Shown here: piece after piece, positions 49,423 to 57,497 of the stretch | Layout: every line of letters begins with the position of its first letter | Position numbering within the stretch: position 1 is the first letter of the stretch | NCBI GenBank assembly: GCA_045114775.1 | Contig: JBGULC010000043.1 | Coordinates: 62,001-126,000, forward strand | DNA: 64,000 bases | Reading direction: 5' to 3' | From: UBA3792 sp045114775 | Lineage (GTDB): Bacteria; Bacillota; Clostridia; Christensenellales; CAG-138 | Notes under the pieces: model-generated | Databases searched by the model: none | Told to the model about the DNA's origin: nothing | What the model saw: the letters and a program-made list of their open reading frames with translations, nothing else | Program-made: the position numbers and the translations under genes

Positions 49423-50235
49423 TTATCGCCTGAGCTCCCAGAACGCGACGGCGCTGGCGGCGGCGACGTTCAGGGAGTCCACGCCGTGTGCCATCGGGAT
49501 CTTCACTGCATAGTCGCAGGCGGCGATTGTCTCTTTGCTGAGCCCGTCGCCCTCCGTGCCGAGCACGACCGCAAGGCGGTCGCAGGCTTTGAGCCGCGGA
49601 TCGTCCATCGAAAGCGAATCGTCGACGAGCGCCATCGCCGCGGACCGGAAGCCGTGTTCACGGAGAAGGGCAAGTCCGCCCTCGGGCAGCGCGGGCAAAA
49701 ACGTCCACGGAACCTGAAAGACCGTGCCCATAGAAACACGCACTGCGCGGCGGTTCAAAGGATCGCAGCAGGTGGGGGAAAACAGCACCGCGTCGACGTT
49801 CAGCGCGGCGGCGCTGCGCACGATCGCGCCGAGGTTTCCCGCATCCACGATGCCGTCGAGCACCGCGACGCGCCTCGCGTTTGCAAGAACGGTCTCCAAA
49901 GCGGGCAGGGGCTTTCTGCGCATGGCGGAGAGCACGCCGCGGGTCAGCTCGTAGCCGGTCAGCGCTTTTAGGAGCGCGCGTTCGCCGGTGTAGACCGGCG
50001 TGTCGGGACAGCGGGCAAGGAGCTCCTTCGCGTCGCCCTCGACGTGCTTTTGCTCCATCAGAAAGGAGACGGGTTCATACCCTGCGTCCAGCGCAAGCCG
50101 GATCACCTTCGGGCTTTCCGCAATGAACACGCCCTTTTCGGGCTCCAGACGGTTTCGGATCTGCGCTTCGGTCAGCCGCGCATAGACGTCGAGCGCGGGA
50201 TCGTCGAACGATTGCAAATAGATAACGTTTGCCAT
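49423..50235 (-). CDS. TrmH/SpoU family RNA 2'-O-methyltransferase
   Basis: 270 residues. An N-terminal substrate-binding region (IRNRLEPEKGVFIAESPKVI) precedes the SPOUT knot: motif 1 VAVLDGIVDAGNLGAIVRSA, motif 2 AVVLGTEGDGLSKETI, motif 3 IPMAHGVDSLNVAAASAVAF. It should methylate the 2'-OH of a ribose in rRNA or tRNA; the exact site is unknown. Its start at 50235 lies 6 nt after the terminator of the preceding gene, and no ribosome site is obvious. Confidence 0.9.
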   Translation of the reverse strand: MANVIYLQSFDDPALDVYARLTEAQIRNRLEPEKGVFIAESPKVIRLALDAGYEPVSFLMEQKHVEGDAKELLARCPDTPVYTGERALLKALTGYELTRGVLSAMRRKPLPALETVLANARRVAVLDGIVDAGNLGAIVRSAAALNVDAVLFSPTCCDPLNRRAVRVSMGTVFQVPWTFLPALPEGGLALLREHGFRSAAMALVDDSLSMDDPRLKACDRLAVVLGTEGDGLSKETIAACDYAVKIPMAHGVDSLNVAAASAVAFWELRR

Positions 50236-50240
50236 AGCGT

Positions 50241-50268
50241 AAAAATGCCCCGCCGGGATCGGCAGGGC
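50241..50268 (-). terminator. Terminator of the DUF1858 gene
   Basis: Stem gccccgccg/cggcagggc (50247-50255, 50260-50268) with five T on the minus strand, immediately before the SpoU start. Confidence 0.75.
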
Positions 50269-50282
50269 GGTGGGTCCGTTGC

Positions 50283-50483
50283 TTACTGTTTGTTTTCGAG
50301 ATACGCGTTGAGCTCGTTGCAGAGCGCGTCGGCGTCAATGCCGTGGACGGCGCACGCCTCTTCGAGGTTCTCGAAGTGCGACATCGCGCAGCCGAGGCAA
50401 TGCATGCCGGACGCGATCAGGATGCCCGCGAGGTCCTCGTCGATCTCGATGATTTTACGGATGTTCATGTCCTTCGTGATCAT
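50283..50483 (-). CDS. DUF1858 / hybrid-cluster-associated small protein
   Basis: 66 residues: MITKDMNIRKIIEIDEDLAG, ILIASGMHCLGCAMSHFENL, then a helical acidic end. The HCLGC pair with a following Asn/Glu-rich helix is the DUF1858 signature (TIGR03980-type redox-disulfide domain). Often coded near hybrid cluster or iron-sulfur proteins; here the neighbours give no link. Probable redox or metal role. ATG 50483 has an aaaggag site. Confidence 0.88.
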   Translation of the reverse strand: MITKDMNIRKIIEIDEDLAGILIASGMHCLGCAMSHFENLEEACAVHGIDADALCNELNAYLENKQ

Positions 50484-50515
50484 GGTTCATACTCCTTTGC
50501 TGTTTCGGTGGGATT

Positions 50516-50544
50516 AGTATAACAAGTTCCGACGCGTTTTTCAA
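50516..50544 (-). promoter_or_regulatory. Promoter of the DUF1858 gene
   Basis: On the minus strand TTGAAA (50539-50544) and TATACT (50516-50521), 17-bp spacer. Confidence 0.8.
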
Positions 50545-50571
50545 CAGCGGATTGTGATTTTTTCGTGACGC

Positions 50572-52470
50572 TTACGCTTTTTTCAGGATCCGGAATCCGT
50601 TTGCGGGCACGGTCAGCGAAAGCGAACTGCGCGCCGTGAGCACTTCGCCGTTTTCACAGAGGTATGTTCCGGAAAGGTCGAGCGACTCCGAAGCATCTGC
50701 ACCCTCGCGGAACAGACCGGGATAGAGCGCCGTGCGCACCTGCGTGTCGGCGGCGTTGGCCAACAGGATCAGCGTCTCTCTCAGGGATCTGCGGATCACG
50801 CAAAGCGTTTGCTTTCCGACCGCGGCGATGCGTGTGCCGCCGGACAGGATCGCGTCGCTCTCGTTGTGCAGACGCATAAGCTCGCGCACCTGTTCGGTCA
50901 GCGACGTCTTCTCGCGTCCCCACGGGAACGTGCCGCGGTTCAGCGGGTCGGACATGCCGGTCATGCCGGCCTCGTCGCCGTAGTAAATGCACGGTACGCC
51001 GGGCATAACCGCCATCAGCGCGTAGCCGAGGAGAAGGCGCTTTGAGGCGCGGGCGAGCGCCGCCGCGTCGGGATGATGCGCAAGCTGCTGCTTTCGCGTG
51101 AGCGTTCTCGCGTCGGGGATCCCGGTCAGCGCCGTACGGATGCGTTCGGTGTCGTGCGAGCCCAAAAGATTCAGGCATGCGTCCAGAAACGGCTTCGGAT
51201 AGTCCTCAAGCACGCGGTTCTGCGTTTCGGCATACCAGTAGGCGTCCTTTCTGCCGTTCAGAAACTCGATCGTCGGTTCCCGGAACTGATAGTTCATCGG
51301 CGCGTCAAGCTCGTCGCCGTTGACGTAGCCGCGGCGGCCCTCCGGACCGAACTTGGTCGCGCAGTTGTCCCAGACCTCGCCGATGAGAACGGCGTCCGGA
51401 TCGAAGCCCTTGATCGAGCGGCGAATGCCGCGGATGAACGAATCGGGCAGTTCGTCCGCAACGTCAAGCCGCCAGCCGGACGCGCCGCGGGAGAGCCATG
51501 TGCGGAGCACGCCGTGCTCGCCCTGGATGAATTCCGTGTAGCTCGGCTCGGTCTCCTCCACGTCGGGCAGGGTCTCGAAGTTCCACCAGCATTCGTAGGT
51601 CTTCGGATACTCATAGAACCGGTACCACGGATAGTAAGGGGAATCCTTGCTCTCGCAGGCGCCGTGCGTCTGATAGCGGCCGTAGCGGTCGAAATAGATC
51701 GAGTCGTCGCCGGTGTGCGAGAACACGCCGTCGAGCACGATGCGGATGCCGTGCGCCTTCGCCGCTTCACAGAGCGCTTTGAAATCCTCGTTTGTGCCGA
51801 GCAGCGGGTCGATGCTGAGATAATCCGCCGTGTTGTAGCGGTGGTTCGAGTGCGCGGCAAAGATCGGGTTCAGATAGATACAGGTCACGCCGAGCGAGGC
51901 GATGTACGGAAGCTTTTCGCGGATGCCGTTGAGGTCTCCGCCGAAGTAATCGTCCGGGATATAGGTTTTCGCGCCGCCGTGCGCTTTATAAAACGGCGCT
52001 TCGCTCCAGCTGTCGTGAACGAAGATCGACCGGCCGGCTGCACGGTAATCCGCCGCCGCGTTCAGGAACCGTTCACGGTCGGAGCAGAAGAAGCGGTCGG
52101 GGAAGATCTGATAGACGACGGCGTGCCGGAACCATTCGGGCGTTTGAAACGCGCCGTCGTAGACGGTGAGCCCGTAGGTCGTCAGGCGGTCGGTGAAGCG
52201 CGCCTCGCCGCCGTCCGCACCGAAATACCGCCCGTCGATGCGGAAACCGTAATGCATGCGGCACGGCTTCTCGGGCGCGGTAAACGACGCGCTGTAAACC
52301 TGTCCGTCCCAGCGCATGGGAAGGGTCAATGGACCGGTCGGCAGAAAAAGAAGGAGCTCGACCATCGCGCTCGGCTCGCCGTCGATGCGGAGCGTGACGG
52401 TTTCGTTCGTCCGGACGGCGCCGAACGGCTGCTTGTATCGCGGATCGCGGGAATGATAATACCAATTCAT
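50572..52470 (-). CDS. GH13 alpha-glucan hydrolase, neopullulanase/cyclomaltodextrinase-like
   Basis: 632 residues from ATG 52470. No signal peptide, so cytoplasmic. Residues 1-100 are a CBM34-like beta domain; the barrel begins with VVYQIFPDRFF. Catalytic residues: nucleophile Asp336 (GWRLDVADE), acid Glu365 (LIGEVWDN), transition-state Asp440 (LLGSHDTER). It should cut maltodextrins or cyclodextrins brought into the cell, complementing the surface pullulanase at 59654. No Shine-Dalgarno site exists; the -10 box ends 6 nt from ATG. Longer upstream reading is rejected because it crosses the promoter. Confidence 0.92.
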   Translation of the reverse strand: MNWYYHSRDPRYKQPFGAVRTNETVTLRIDGEPSAMVELLLFLPTGPLTLPMRWDGQVYSASFTAPEKPCRMHYGFRIDGRYFGADGGEARFTDRLTTYGLTVYDGAFQTPEWFRHAVVYQIFPDRFFCSDRERFLNAAADYRAAGRSIFVHDSWSEAPFYKAHGGAKTYIPDDYFGGDLNGIREKLPYIASLGVTCIYLNPIFAAHSNHRYNTADYLSIDPLLGTNEDFKALCEAAKAHGIRIVLDGVFSHTGDDSIYFDRYGRYQTHGACESKDSPYYPWYRFYEYPKTYECWWNFETLPDVEETEPSYTEFIQGEHGVLRTWLSRGASGWRLDVADELPDSFIRGIRRSIKGFDPDAVLIGEVWDNCATKFGPEGRRGYVNGDELDAPMNYQFREPTIEFLNGRKDAYWYAETQNRVLEDYPKPFLDACLNLLGSHDTERIRTALTGIPDARTLTRKQQLAHHPDAAALARASKRLLLGYALMAVMPGVPCIYYGDEAGMTGMSDPLNRGTFPWGREKTSLTEQVRELMRLHNESDAILSGGTRIAAVGKQTLCVIRRSLRETLILLANAADTQVRTALYPGLFREGADASESLDLSGTYLCENGEVLTARSSLSLTVPANGFRILKKA

Positions 52471-52476
52471 ACTGTC

Positions 52477-52505
52477 ATTATACGCGCATCCGATCTGCAT
52501 TGCAA
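52477..52505 (-). promoter_or_regulatory. Promoter of the GH13 gene, leaderless
   Basis: On the minus strand TTGCAA (52500-52505) and TATAAT (52477-52482), 17-bp spacer. Start predicted at 52470, the A of ATG. Confidence 0.8.
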
Positions 52506-52530
52506 CCCGGTTTTTGTCGATAAGATTGTT

Positions 52531-52559
52531 TTGACGGGCGCGGCGGTTTGTGATATACT
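52531..52559 (+). promoter_or_regulatory. Promoter of the two-component operon
   Basis: TTGACG (52531-52536) and TATACT (52554-52559), 17-bp spacer, 25 bp from the divergent GH13 -35 box. A second candidate is an extended -10, tggTATGAT, at 52674-52682. Confidence 0.75.
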
Positions 52560-52714
52560 GCAAATAGCCGGTGCGGCAGAGCGTTATAAACCGAAAAAAT
52601 CGGGAAATTATGTAAAATAGTTGCAAAATTCCCGCGTTTGAAACATTCGTGTTACATTTTGTCCGCATTTGTATGGTATGATTTTTCCATGATAAGGAAT
52701 CGGAGGATGAGAAA

Positions 52715-53380
52715 ATGATAAAGATCCTGATCGTGGATGACGAGGAACCGATCGCAAACCTGATCCGCATGAACCTCACGCGGCAGGGATATGTGTGTAC
52801 CTGCGCCTACGACGGGCAGCAGGCGGCGGATCTTCTGGAGAAGAATCCGTTCGACCTGGTGCTTCTGGATATCATGCTGCCGAAATTCGACGGTTATGAT
52901 TTATTGGCGTATATCCGTCCGATGGGGATCCCGGTGATCTTCCTGACGGCGAAGAGCGATCTCAACGACCGCGTGAAGGGACTGAAGCTCGGCGCGGAGG
53001 ATTATATCGTTAAGCCGTTCGAGATCGTGGAGCTTCTGGCCCGCATTGAGGTGGTGTTGCGCCGCTTCAACAAGAGTCAGGGCATGATCCAGTGCCTCGA
53101 TCTGCTGATCGACATGGACGCACGCGACGTCTATCAGAACGGGCAGCGCGTCGACCTTACGCGAAAGGAATTCGACCTGCTCGTGCTGTTTGTGCAGAAT
53201 CCCAACACCGCGCTGTTCCGCGAAACGCTGTTCGAGCGCGTTTGGGAAACGGACTACATCGGCGAGACGCGCACGCTCGACAGCCATGTGCAGCGACTGC
53301 GCCGCAAATTGGGCTGGCAGGACCGCATTAAGACGGTTCATAAGATCGGCTATCGGCTCGATATGCCGGAACAGGAATGA
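52715..53380 (+). CDS. OmpR/PhoB-type response regulator
   Basis: 221 residues. Receiver domain: acidic pocket VDDEE, phosphoacceptor Asp in LVLLDIMLPKFDG, Thr in FLTAKSD, Lys in YIVKPF. Winged-helix output domain: VDLTRKEFDLLVLFVQNPN, ETRTLDSHVQRLRRKLG, VHKIGYRLD. It pairs with the kinase that follows with a four-base overlap. Start behind cggagg. Confidence 0.96.
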   Translation: MIKILIVDDEEPIANLIRMNLTRQGYVCTCAYDGQQAADLLEKNPFDLVLLDIMLPKFDGYDLLAYIRPMGIPVIFLTAKSDLNDRVKGLKLGAEDYIVKPFEIVELLARIEVVLRRFNKSQGMIQCLDLLIDMDARDVYQNGQRVDLTRKEFDLLVLFVQNPNTALFRETLFERVWETDYIGETRTLDSHVQRLRRKLGWQDRIKTVHKIGYRLDMPEQE

Positions 53381-54879
53381 GATTTGCACTGAAAATCTGC
53401 ATATGTACCGTATTGATCGTAGCGCTGTTGTTCGGCGTGGCAGGACAGATCCTGATCGCGCGGAGCTTTGACACGGCGCTGCGTTTTCGCGTTAAGGCGG
53501 CGGTCGCGGAGTATTCGGCGCTGGCCTCCGCAATGGAGGCCGAAATCTACGGCATCTACCTCTATTACAACACCGTGTCGCCCGATATGTACGCGGAGAT
53601 CTTAAAGCGCGCGGGCACGAATCAGGGCGTAGAGTCGCCCTGCGCGCTCTACGACACCGATGCGAACCTGATCACGGCGAGCACGGACGATTTTCCCGAG
53701 ACGCTTGCGTTCACCGAGCTGCGCGTCCGGCGGTTCGCGTACCGCCTGATCCGCGACGGGAATCGTACGCTCCTGGACACCGCGGGCTGCGTCTCGATCG
53801 GCGGACAGAATTATTATCTTTCGGTGCGCTATGACGCGAACGATCTGATGCGTCTCAGGAACGAGCAGATCGAATCGGTCATCATCCTGCACATCATCAC
53901 CGTCGCGGTCTCGATCACGGTGATGCTCCTGCTTTCCTATTTCACGACCAAACCTCTGCGGCGGCTACAGCGGTTCACCAAGGTCATCGGCGGCGGCAAC
54001 TATTCGCGGCGCGCGCGCGTTACCACGCTTGACGAGATCGGCGATCTTACCGTCGCGTTCAACGATATGACCGGCGCGATCGAGCAAAAGGTCGAAGCGC
54101 TCGAGCTGAACGCCAAGCAGCAGAAGGACTTCGTAGCGAACTTCTCGCATGAATTGAAGACCCCGATGACCTCGATCATCGGCTATGCGGATATGCTCCG
54201 CAGCACCGAGTTGGACGAAGAGGACGCCTTCATGGCGGCGAACTTCATTTTCTCGGAGGGCAAGCGCCTGGAGGCGATGTCCCTGAAGCTCATGGACCTC
54301 GTTGTGCTCGACAGGAACGAATTCAAGCTGATCCGCGGCTATGCGCGCCGCGCGCTCGGCCACGTCGTCGCGGTCGTTACCCCAATGCTCGAAAAAGCCG
54401 AGCTCACCCTGAACTATGATATCGAACAGCAGATCATCCTGTACGAAAAGGACCTTTTGCTGACGCTCGTTACGAACCTCATCGACAACGCGCGCAAGGC
54501 AAGCTCGCCCGGCAAGACGGTAACGCTCTCGGGCCGCCGGGAGGCGGGCAGATACCGCATCGCCGTACGCGACCAGGGCATCGGCATTCCGGAGGAGGAG
54601 ATCTCCCGCATCACCGAAGCGTTCTTCATGGTCGACAAATCCCGCTCCCGCGCGCAGCACGGCGCGGGGCTCGGCCTTGCAATCGGCAACCGCATCGCGC
54701 AGATCCACGGCAGCACGCTTCATTTTGAAAGCAAGGTCGGCGAGGGGACGCTCGTCTGGTTCGACGTGCCGCTGTACGTTCGCGAGCGCGGCGTCACCGC
54801 GGAGCGCGAAGCGGAGATCGCGGATGAGCGCGGGACCGAGAGCTCGGAGGCGCGAGGGAAGGAGGATGCGCAGGCATGA
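53377..54879 (+). CDS. Membrane sensor histidine kinase
   Basis: 500 residues. Two membrane helices (about 5-28 and 165-190) bracket a periplasm-side sensor of about 135 residues. A HAMP domain follows (TTKPLRRLQRFTKVIGGGNY), then the phosphoacceptor NFSHELKTPMTSIIGYADM and ATP-binding motifs TLVTNLIDNARKA, RDQGIGIPEEEI and HGAGLGLAI. The Glu/Arg-rich tail overlaps the next gene. Signal unknown. Confidence 0.95.
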   Translation: MRFALKICICTVLIVALLFGVAGQILIARSFDTALRFRVKAAVAEYSALASAMEAEIYGIYLYYNTVSPDMYAEILKRAGTNQGVESPCALYDTDANLITASTDDFPETLAFTELRVRRFAYRLIRDGNRTLLDTAGCVSIGGQNYYLSVRYDANDLMRLRNEQIESVIILHIITVAVSITVMLLLSYFTTKPLRRLQRFTKVIGGGNYSRRARVTTLDEIGDLTVAFNDMTGAIEQKVEALELNAKQQKDFVANFSHELKTPMTSIIGYADMLRSTELDEEDAFMAANFIFSEGKRLEAMSLKLMDLVVLDRNEFKLIRGYARRALGHVVAVVTPMLEKAELTLNYDIEQQIILYEKDLLLTLVTNLIDNARKASSPGKTVTLSGRREAGRYRIAVRDQGIGIPEEEISRITEAFFMVDKSRSRAQHGAGLGLAIGNRIAQIHGSTLHFESKVGEGTLVWFDVPLYVRERGVTAEREAEIADERGTESSEARGKEDAQA

Positions 54880-55649
54880 AAAGGATTCGTCTGTTTGCAA
54901 ACCGCGACCGCGTGACCCGAACGCGCATCGTCTATATCGCGCTCACGGCTGGCACCGTTGCGATCGCGCTGCTGCTCGTGTTCCTGAATCGCTGGATCTT
55001 CAAGCTCTCCGAAAAAGGCCTCTACGACGATCCGAAATACGAGGCGGTCAGCATCATCAGCGCAAACAGCATCGGCGCGCCGTTGTCGCTGAAAACGCGC
55101 CTTGCGCTGTACCTCGGATGCGAACAGCAGGGTGAGGAACGCGCCGTCATGCCCGGCGAGATGAGCGCGGACGAGATTACGGCGAAGATGAAGGAGCTTT
55201 GGGACGATACGCTGCACATGCATGCGCCGTCGGGCAAGCTTGCGACAAAGGAATCCGTCGATACCGTGCTGCGCAAGAGCCGCTATACGGCCGTTCTGCG
55301 CGATTTCTACAACGATTCCACCGGCGCAAAGCTGGCGCTGTGGTGCGTACAGGCTTATTATAACGCCAACGGCGGAAAGGTTTACTGCATGTCGGCACAG
55401 TTTGACAGCCGCACGGGCGAGGCGTATGAGGTAAACTGCGTGCTCTTCGAGAACGCGCAGGCAGAGAAAGCCCGGGATGCATTTGTTCCGTTCCTTGCCG
55501 CAAACGGCTATGCGGAATCGCTTGCAGACCGTGCGATCCTCACCGAAACGCAGAGAGGCTACAACGGCACGCTGACGCTCCCGGACGGGATCGCGGTCAC
55601 GCTGACCTATATCACGAACGAGCAGTACACCGTCACGTTTTCCCGGTAA
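54876..55649 (+). CDS. Membrane-anchored protein of the two-component operon
   Basis: 257 residues. A basic N-terminus, one membrane helix (about 20-40), then an extracytoplasmic alpha/beta domain with MSADEITAKMKELWDDTLHM and ALWCVQAYYNANGGKVYCMS. No family recognised. It overlaps the kinase by four bases with a ggagg site, so all three genes are one operon. It may sense or modulate the kinase, as YycH-type partners do, although no similarity was seen. Confidence 0.75.
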   Translation: MKRIRLFANRDRVTRTRIVYIALTAGTVAIALLLVFLNRWIFKLSEKGLYDDPKYEAVSIISANSIGAPLSLKTRLALYLGCEQQGEERAVMPGEMSADEITAKMKELWDDTLHMHAPSGKLATKESVDTVLRKSRYTAVLRDFYNDSTGAKLALWCVQAYYNANGGKVYCMSAQFDSRTGEAYEVNCVLFENAQAEKARDAFVPFLAANGYAESLADRAILTETQRGYNGTLTLPDGIAVTLTYITNEQYTVTFSR

Positions 55650-55669
55650 CAATGCGAAACTTCTTCGAC

Positions 55670-55693
55670 ATGAATTGCCGCGAAGCCGCATAA
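55670..55693 (+). repeat. ATGAATTG palindromic unit
   Basis: atgaattgccgcgaagccgcataa, one unit of the class at 1901, 29454 and 49352, placed between the two-component operon and the MATE promoter. Confidence 0.6.
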
Positions 55694-55698
55694 GGGGC

Positions 55699-55727
55699 TT
55701 GCAATATATCGAATGCGTCTCTATAAT
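55699..55727 (+). promoter_or_regulatory. Promoter of the MATE gene, near-leaderless
   Basis: TTGCAA (55699-55704) and TATAAT (55722-55727), 17-bp spacer. ATG 55737 begins 9 nt after the -10 box, so the leader would be about 3 nt. Confidence 0.75.
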
Positions 55728-55736
55728 AGTATTGTT

Positions 55737-57263
55737 ATGGATGCTTCGATTCGTAAAAACAGAATGGGAACGGAGCCGGAGGGACGGCTCCTTCTTTCTT
55801 TGGGCTGGCCGATCATCGTGTCCATGCTCGTGCAGGCGCTGTACAACATCGTAGACAGCGTGTTCGTGTCGCGCATGAAATTCCTTCCGACAGAAGCGCT
55901 TCAGCGGATCCTCGGGGATCTGTTCACAGCGGACGCGGCCGAGCACGTCGGGGACAAGGCGATCGCGGCGCTGTCACTCGTCAATCCGCTGCAGATGCTT
56001 CTGATCTCGGTTGCGGTCGGCACCTCGGTCGGCATCAATTCGCTGATCTCGCGCCGCCTCGGCGCGCGCCGTTTCGAGGACGCGAACCGCGCGGCTGGCA
56101 ACGGACTGGTGATCCTTTTGATCTCCGCAGCGGTGTTCACGCTCGCGGGGCTGACGCTGTCGGGTCTGTACATGCGCTGGCAGAGCGACGATGCGGTCGT
56201 GCAGCTCATGGGTACGCACTATATGTCGATCTGCCTCAGCCTGTGCGTCGGCGTGTTCCTTGCCTGCGGAATCGAGCGCATCATGACCGCGCAGGGCAAA
56301 ACAATCTTTGCCATGCTCATGCAGCTCACCGGCGCGATCGTCAACATCGTGCTCGACCGTGTGTTCGTGCTCGGATGGGGCCCGGTCCCTGCTATGGGCG
56401 TCAAAGGCGCGGCGATCGCGACCGTCGCCGGTCAGTTCGCTTCGATGATCCTTGCGATCATCCTGCTGTTCGGCACGAAGCATGAGATCAGGATCCGTCT
56501 GTCGGATTATAAGCTGAATGGAAAAACGGTCTATGAGATCTATCGCGTAGGCCTTCCGTCGATCCTGATGCAGGCGGTCGGCACGGTCATGATGTTCGGC
56601 ATGAATTGGATCCTGAAGCTGCTCGGCGAATACCAGCTTTCGGTCGCGCCGGCGTCCGTCGCGAAAGAAATTGCGGAGGGCACGCGCGTCAGCTTCTCGG
56701 ACCTGTACCGCGGCGCGTTCGGCACGTATTTCCGACTGCAGTCCATCATCTTTATGCCGGTATTCGGGCTCACCAATGCGGCCATGAGCGTACTCGGGTA
56801 CAACTTCGGCGCCAGAAACCGCAAGCGCTTCATGCGGGCGTTCAAGATGCTTTTGATTTATTGCTGCATCTTCATGGTGTTCGGCACGCTGATCTTTGAG
56901 GTGCTCAGCGGACAGATCATTCAGATTTTCGGCGTTTCGGCCGAGATGCGTGCGGTCACGGAACGCGCGCTGCATATCATTTCGATCGGTTTCGTGTTTG
57001 CTGCGGCGGGCATTTCATTCAGTACCGCGTTCGGCGCGACGGACACGAGCCTGTACGGCGCGATCACGTCCCTGCAGCGTCAGCTTCTGGTGCTGCTGCC
57101 GGTCGCGGGGCTGCTTGCCTGGATCACCAAGGACGTCGACGGCATCTGGTGGGCGTTCCCGATCTCCGAATTCATCACCCTGATCGTGGCGGGGCTGCTG
57201 TTCAAACGGCTCTATCGCAAGAAGATCAAGCCTTTGGACGATCCCGAACCGATCGATGACTGA
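55737..57263 (+). CDS. MATE family efflux transporter with symmetric insertions
   Basis: 508 residues with twelve membrane helices in two related halves. LGWPIIVSMLVQALYNIVDSVF and AVGTSVGINSLISRRLGA are typical MATE blocks; the second half repeats GLPSILMQAVGTVMMFGMNW and YFRLQSIIFMPVFGLTNAAM. Residues 47-72 and 297-326 are extra helical segments placed after the first helix of each half. Na+ or H+-coupled export of cationic compounds is the family function. ATG 55737 was preferred over ATG 55713, which lies inside the promoter; there is no ribosome site. Confidence 0.92.
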   Translation: MDASIRKNRMGTEPEGRLLLSLGWPIIVSMLVQALYNIVDSVFVSRMKFLPTEALQRILGDLFTADAAEHVGDKAIAALSLVNPLQMLLISVAVGTSVGINSLISRRLGARRFEDANRAAGNGLVILLISAAVFTLAGLTLSGLYMRWQSDDAVVQLMGTHYMSICLSLCVGVFLACGIERIMTAQGKTIFAMLMQLTGAIVNIVLDRVFVLGWGPVPAMGVKGAAIATVAGQFASMILAIILLFGTKHEIRIRLSDYKLNGKTVYEIYRVGLPSILMQAVGTVMMFGMNWILKLLGEYQLSVAPASVAKEIAEGTRVSFSDLYRGAFGTYFRLQSIIFMPVFGLTNAAMSVLGYNFGARNRKRFMRAFKMLLIYCCIFMVFGTLIFEVLSGQIIQIFGVSAEMRAVTERALHIISIGFVFAAAGISFSTAFGATDTSLYGAITSLQRQLLVLLPVAGLLAWITKDVDGIWWAFPISEFITLIVAGLLFKRLYRKKIKPLDDPEPIDD

Positions 57264-57276
57264 ACCGAATCATAAA

Positions 57277-57305
57277 AGCGTACCGAAAATCCGGTACGCT
57301 TTTTA
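57277..57305. terminator. Terminator of the MATE gene
   Basis: Arms agcgtaccg/cggtacgct (57277-57285, 57292-57300), T-run to the right and AAAA to the left. Confidence 0.85.
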
Positions 57306-57360
57306 TATGCCCGCATGCATCTCGGAAAGAGAAGATCGGCGAGAAAACACCGGAGGAAAA

Positions 57361-57460
57361 GCGAAACACAAATCCGTCAAATCCGGCGACATGTGCGGCG
57401 GATTTGACTCCTTGCAGGACCGCCGCCCGGAAATCCGAAGGATTGCAGGCGGTACTGTAA
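57361..57460 (-). repeat. Dispersed palindromic repeat, copy 2 (inverted)
   Basis: Reverse complement of copy 1 (1585-1690). The palindrome core at 57376-57408 has arms gtcaaatccg and cggatttgac. Compared with copy 1, two base pairs have changed on both arms together (T-A to C-G, A-T to G-C). Confidence 0.75.
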
Positions 57461-57492
57461 AACCGGCAGATTGAACATCGTTCAACCTGCCG
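57457..57492 (-). terminator. Terminator of cysK-cysE
   Basis: 13-bp stem cggcagattgaac/gttcaacctgccg with one G-U pair; four T on the minus strand. Confidence 0.8.
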
Positions 57493-57497
57493 ACTGC

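Noticed and set aside
57303..57485. Open frame over the repeat near 57361
   Set aside because: It spans the cysE terminator and the dispersed repeat; a similar pseudo-peptide (SDMCGEFDSL versus GDMCGGFDSL) appears in copy 1 only because the DNA is repeated.
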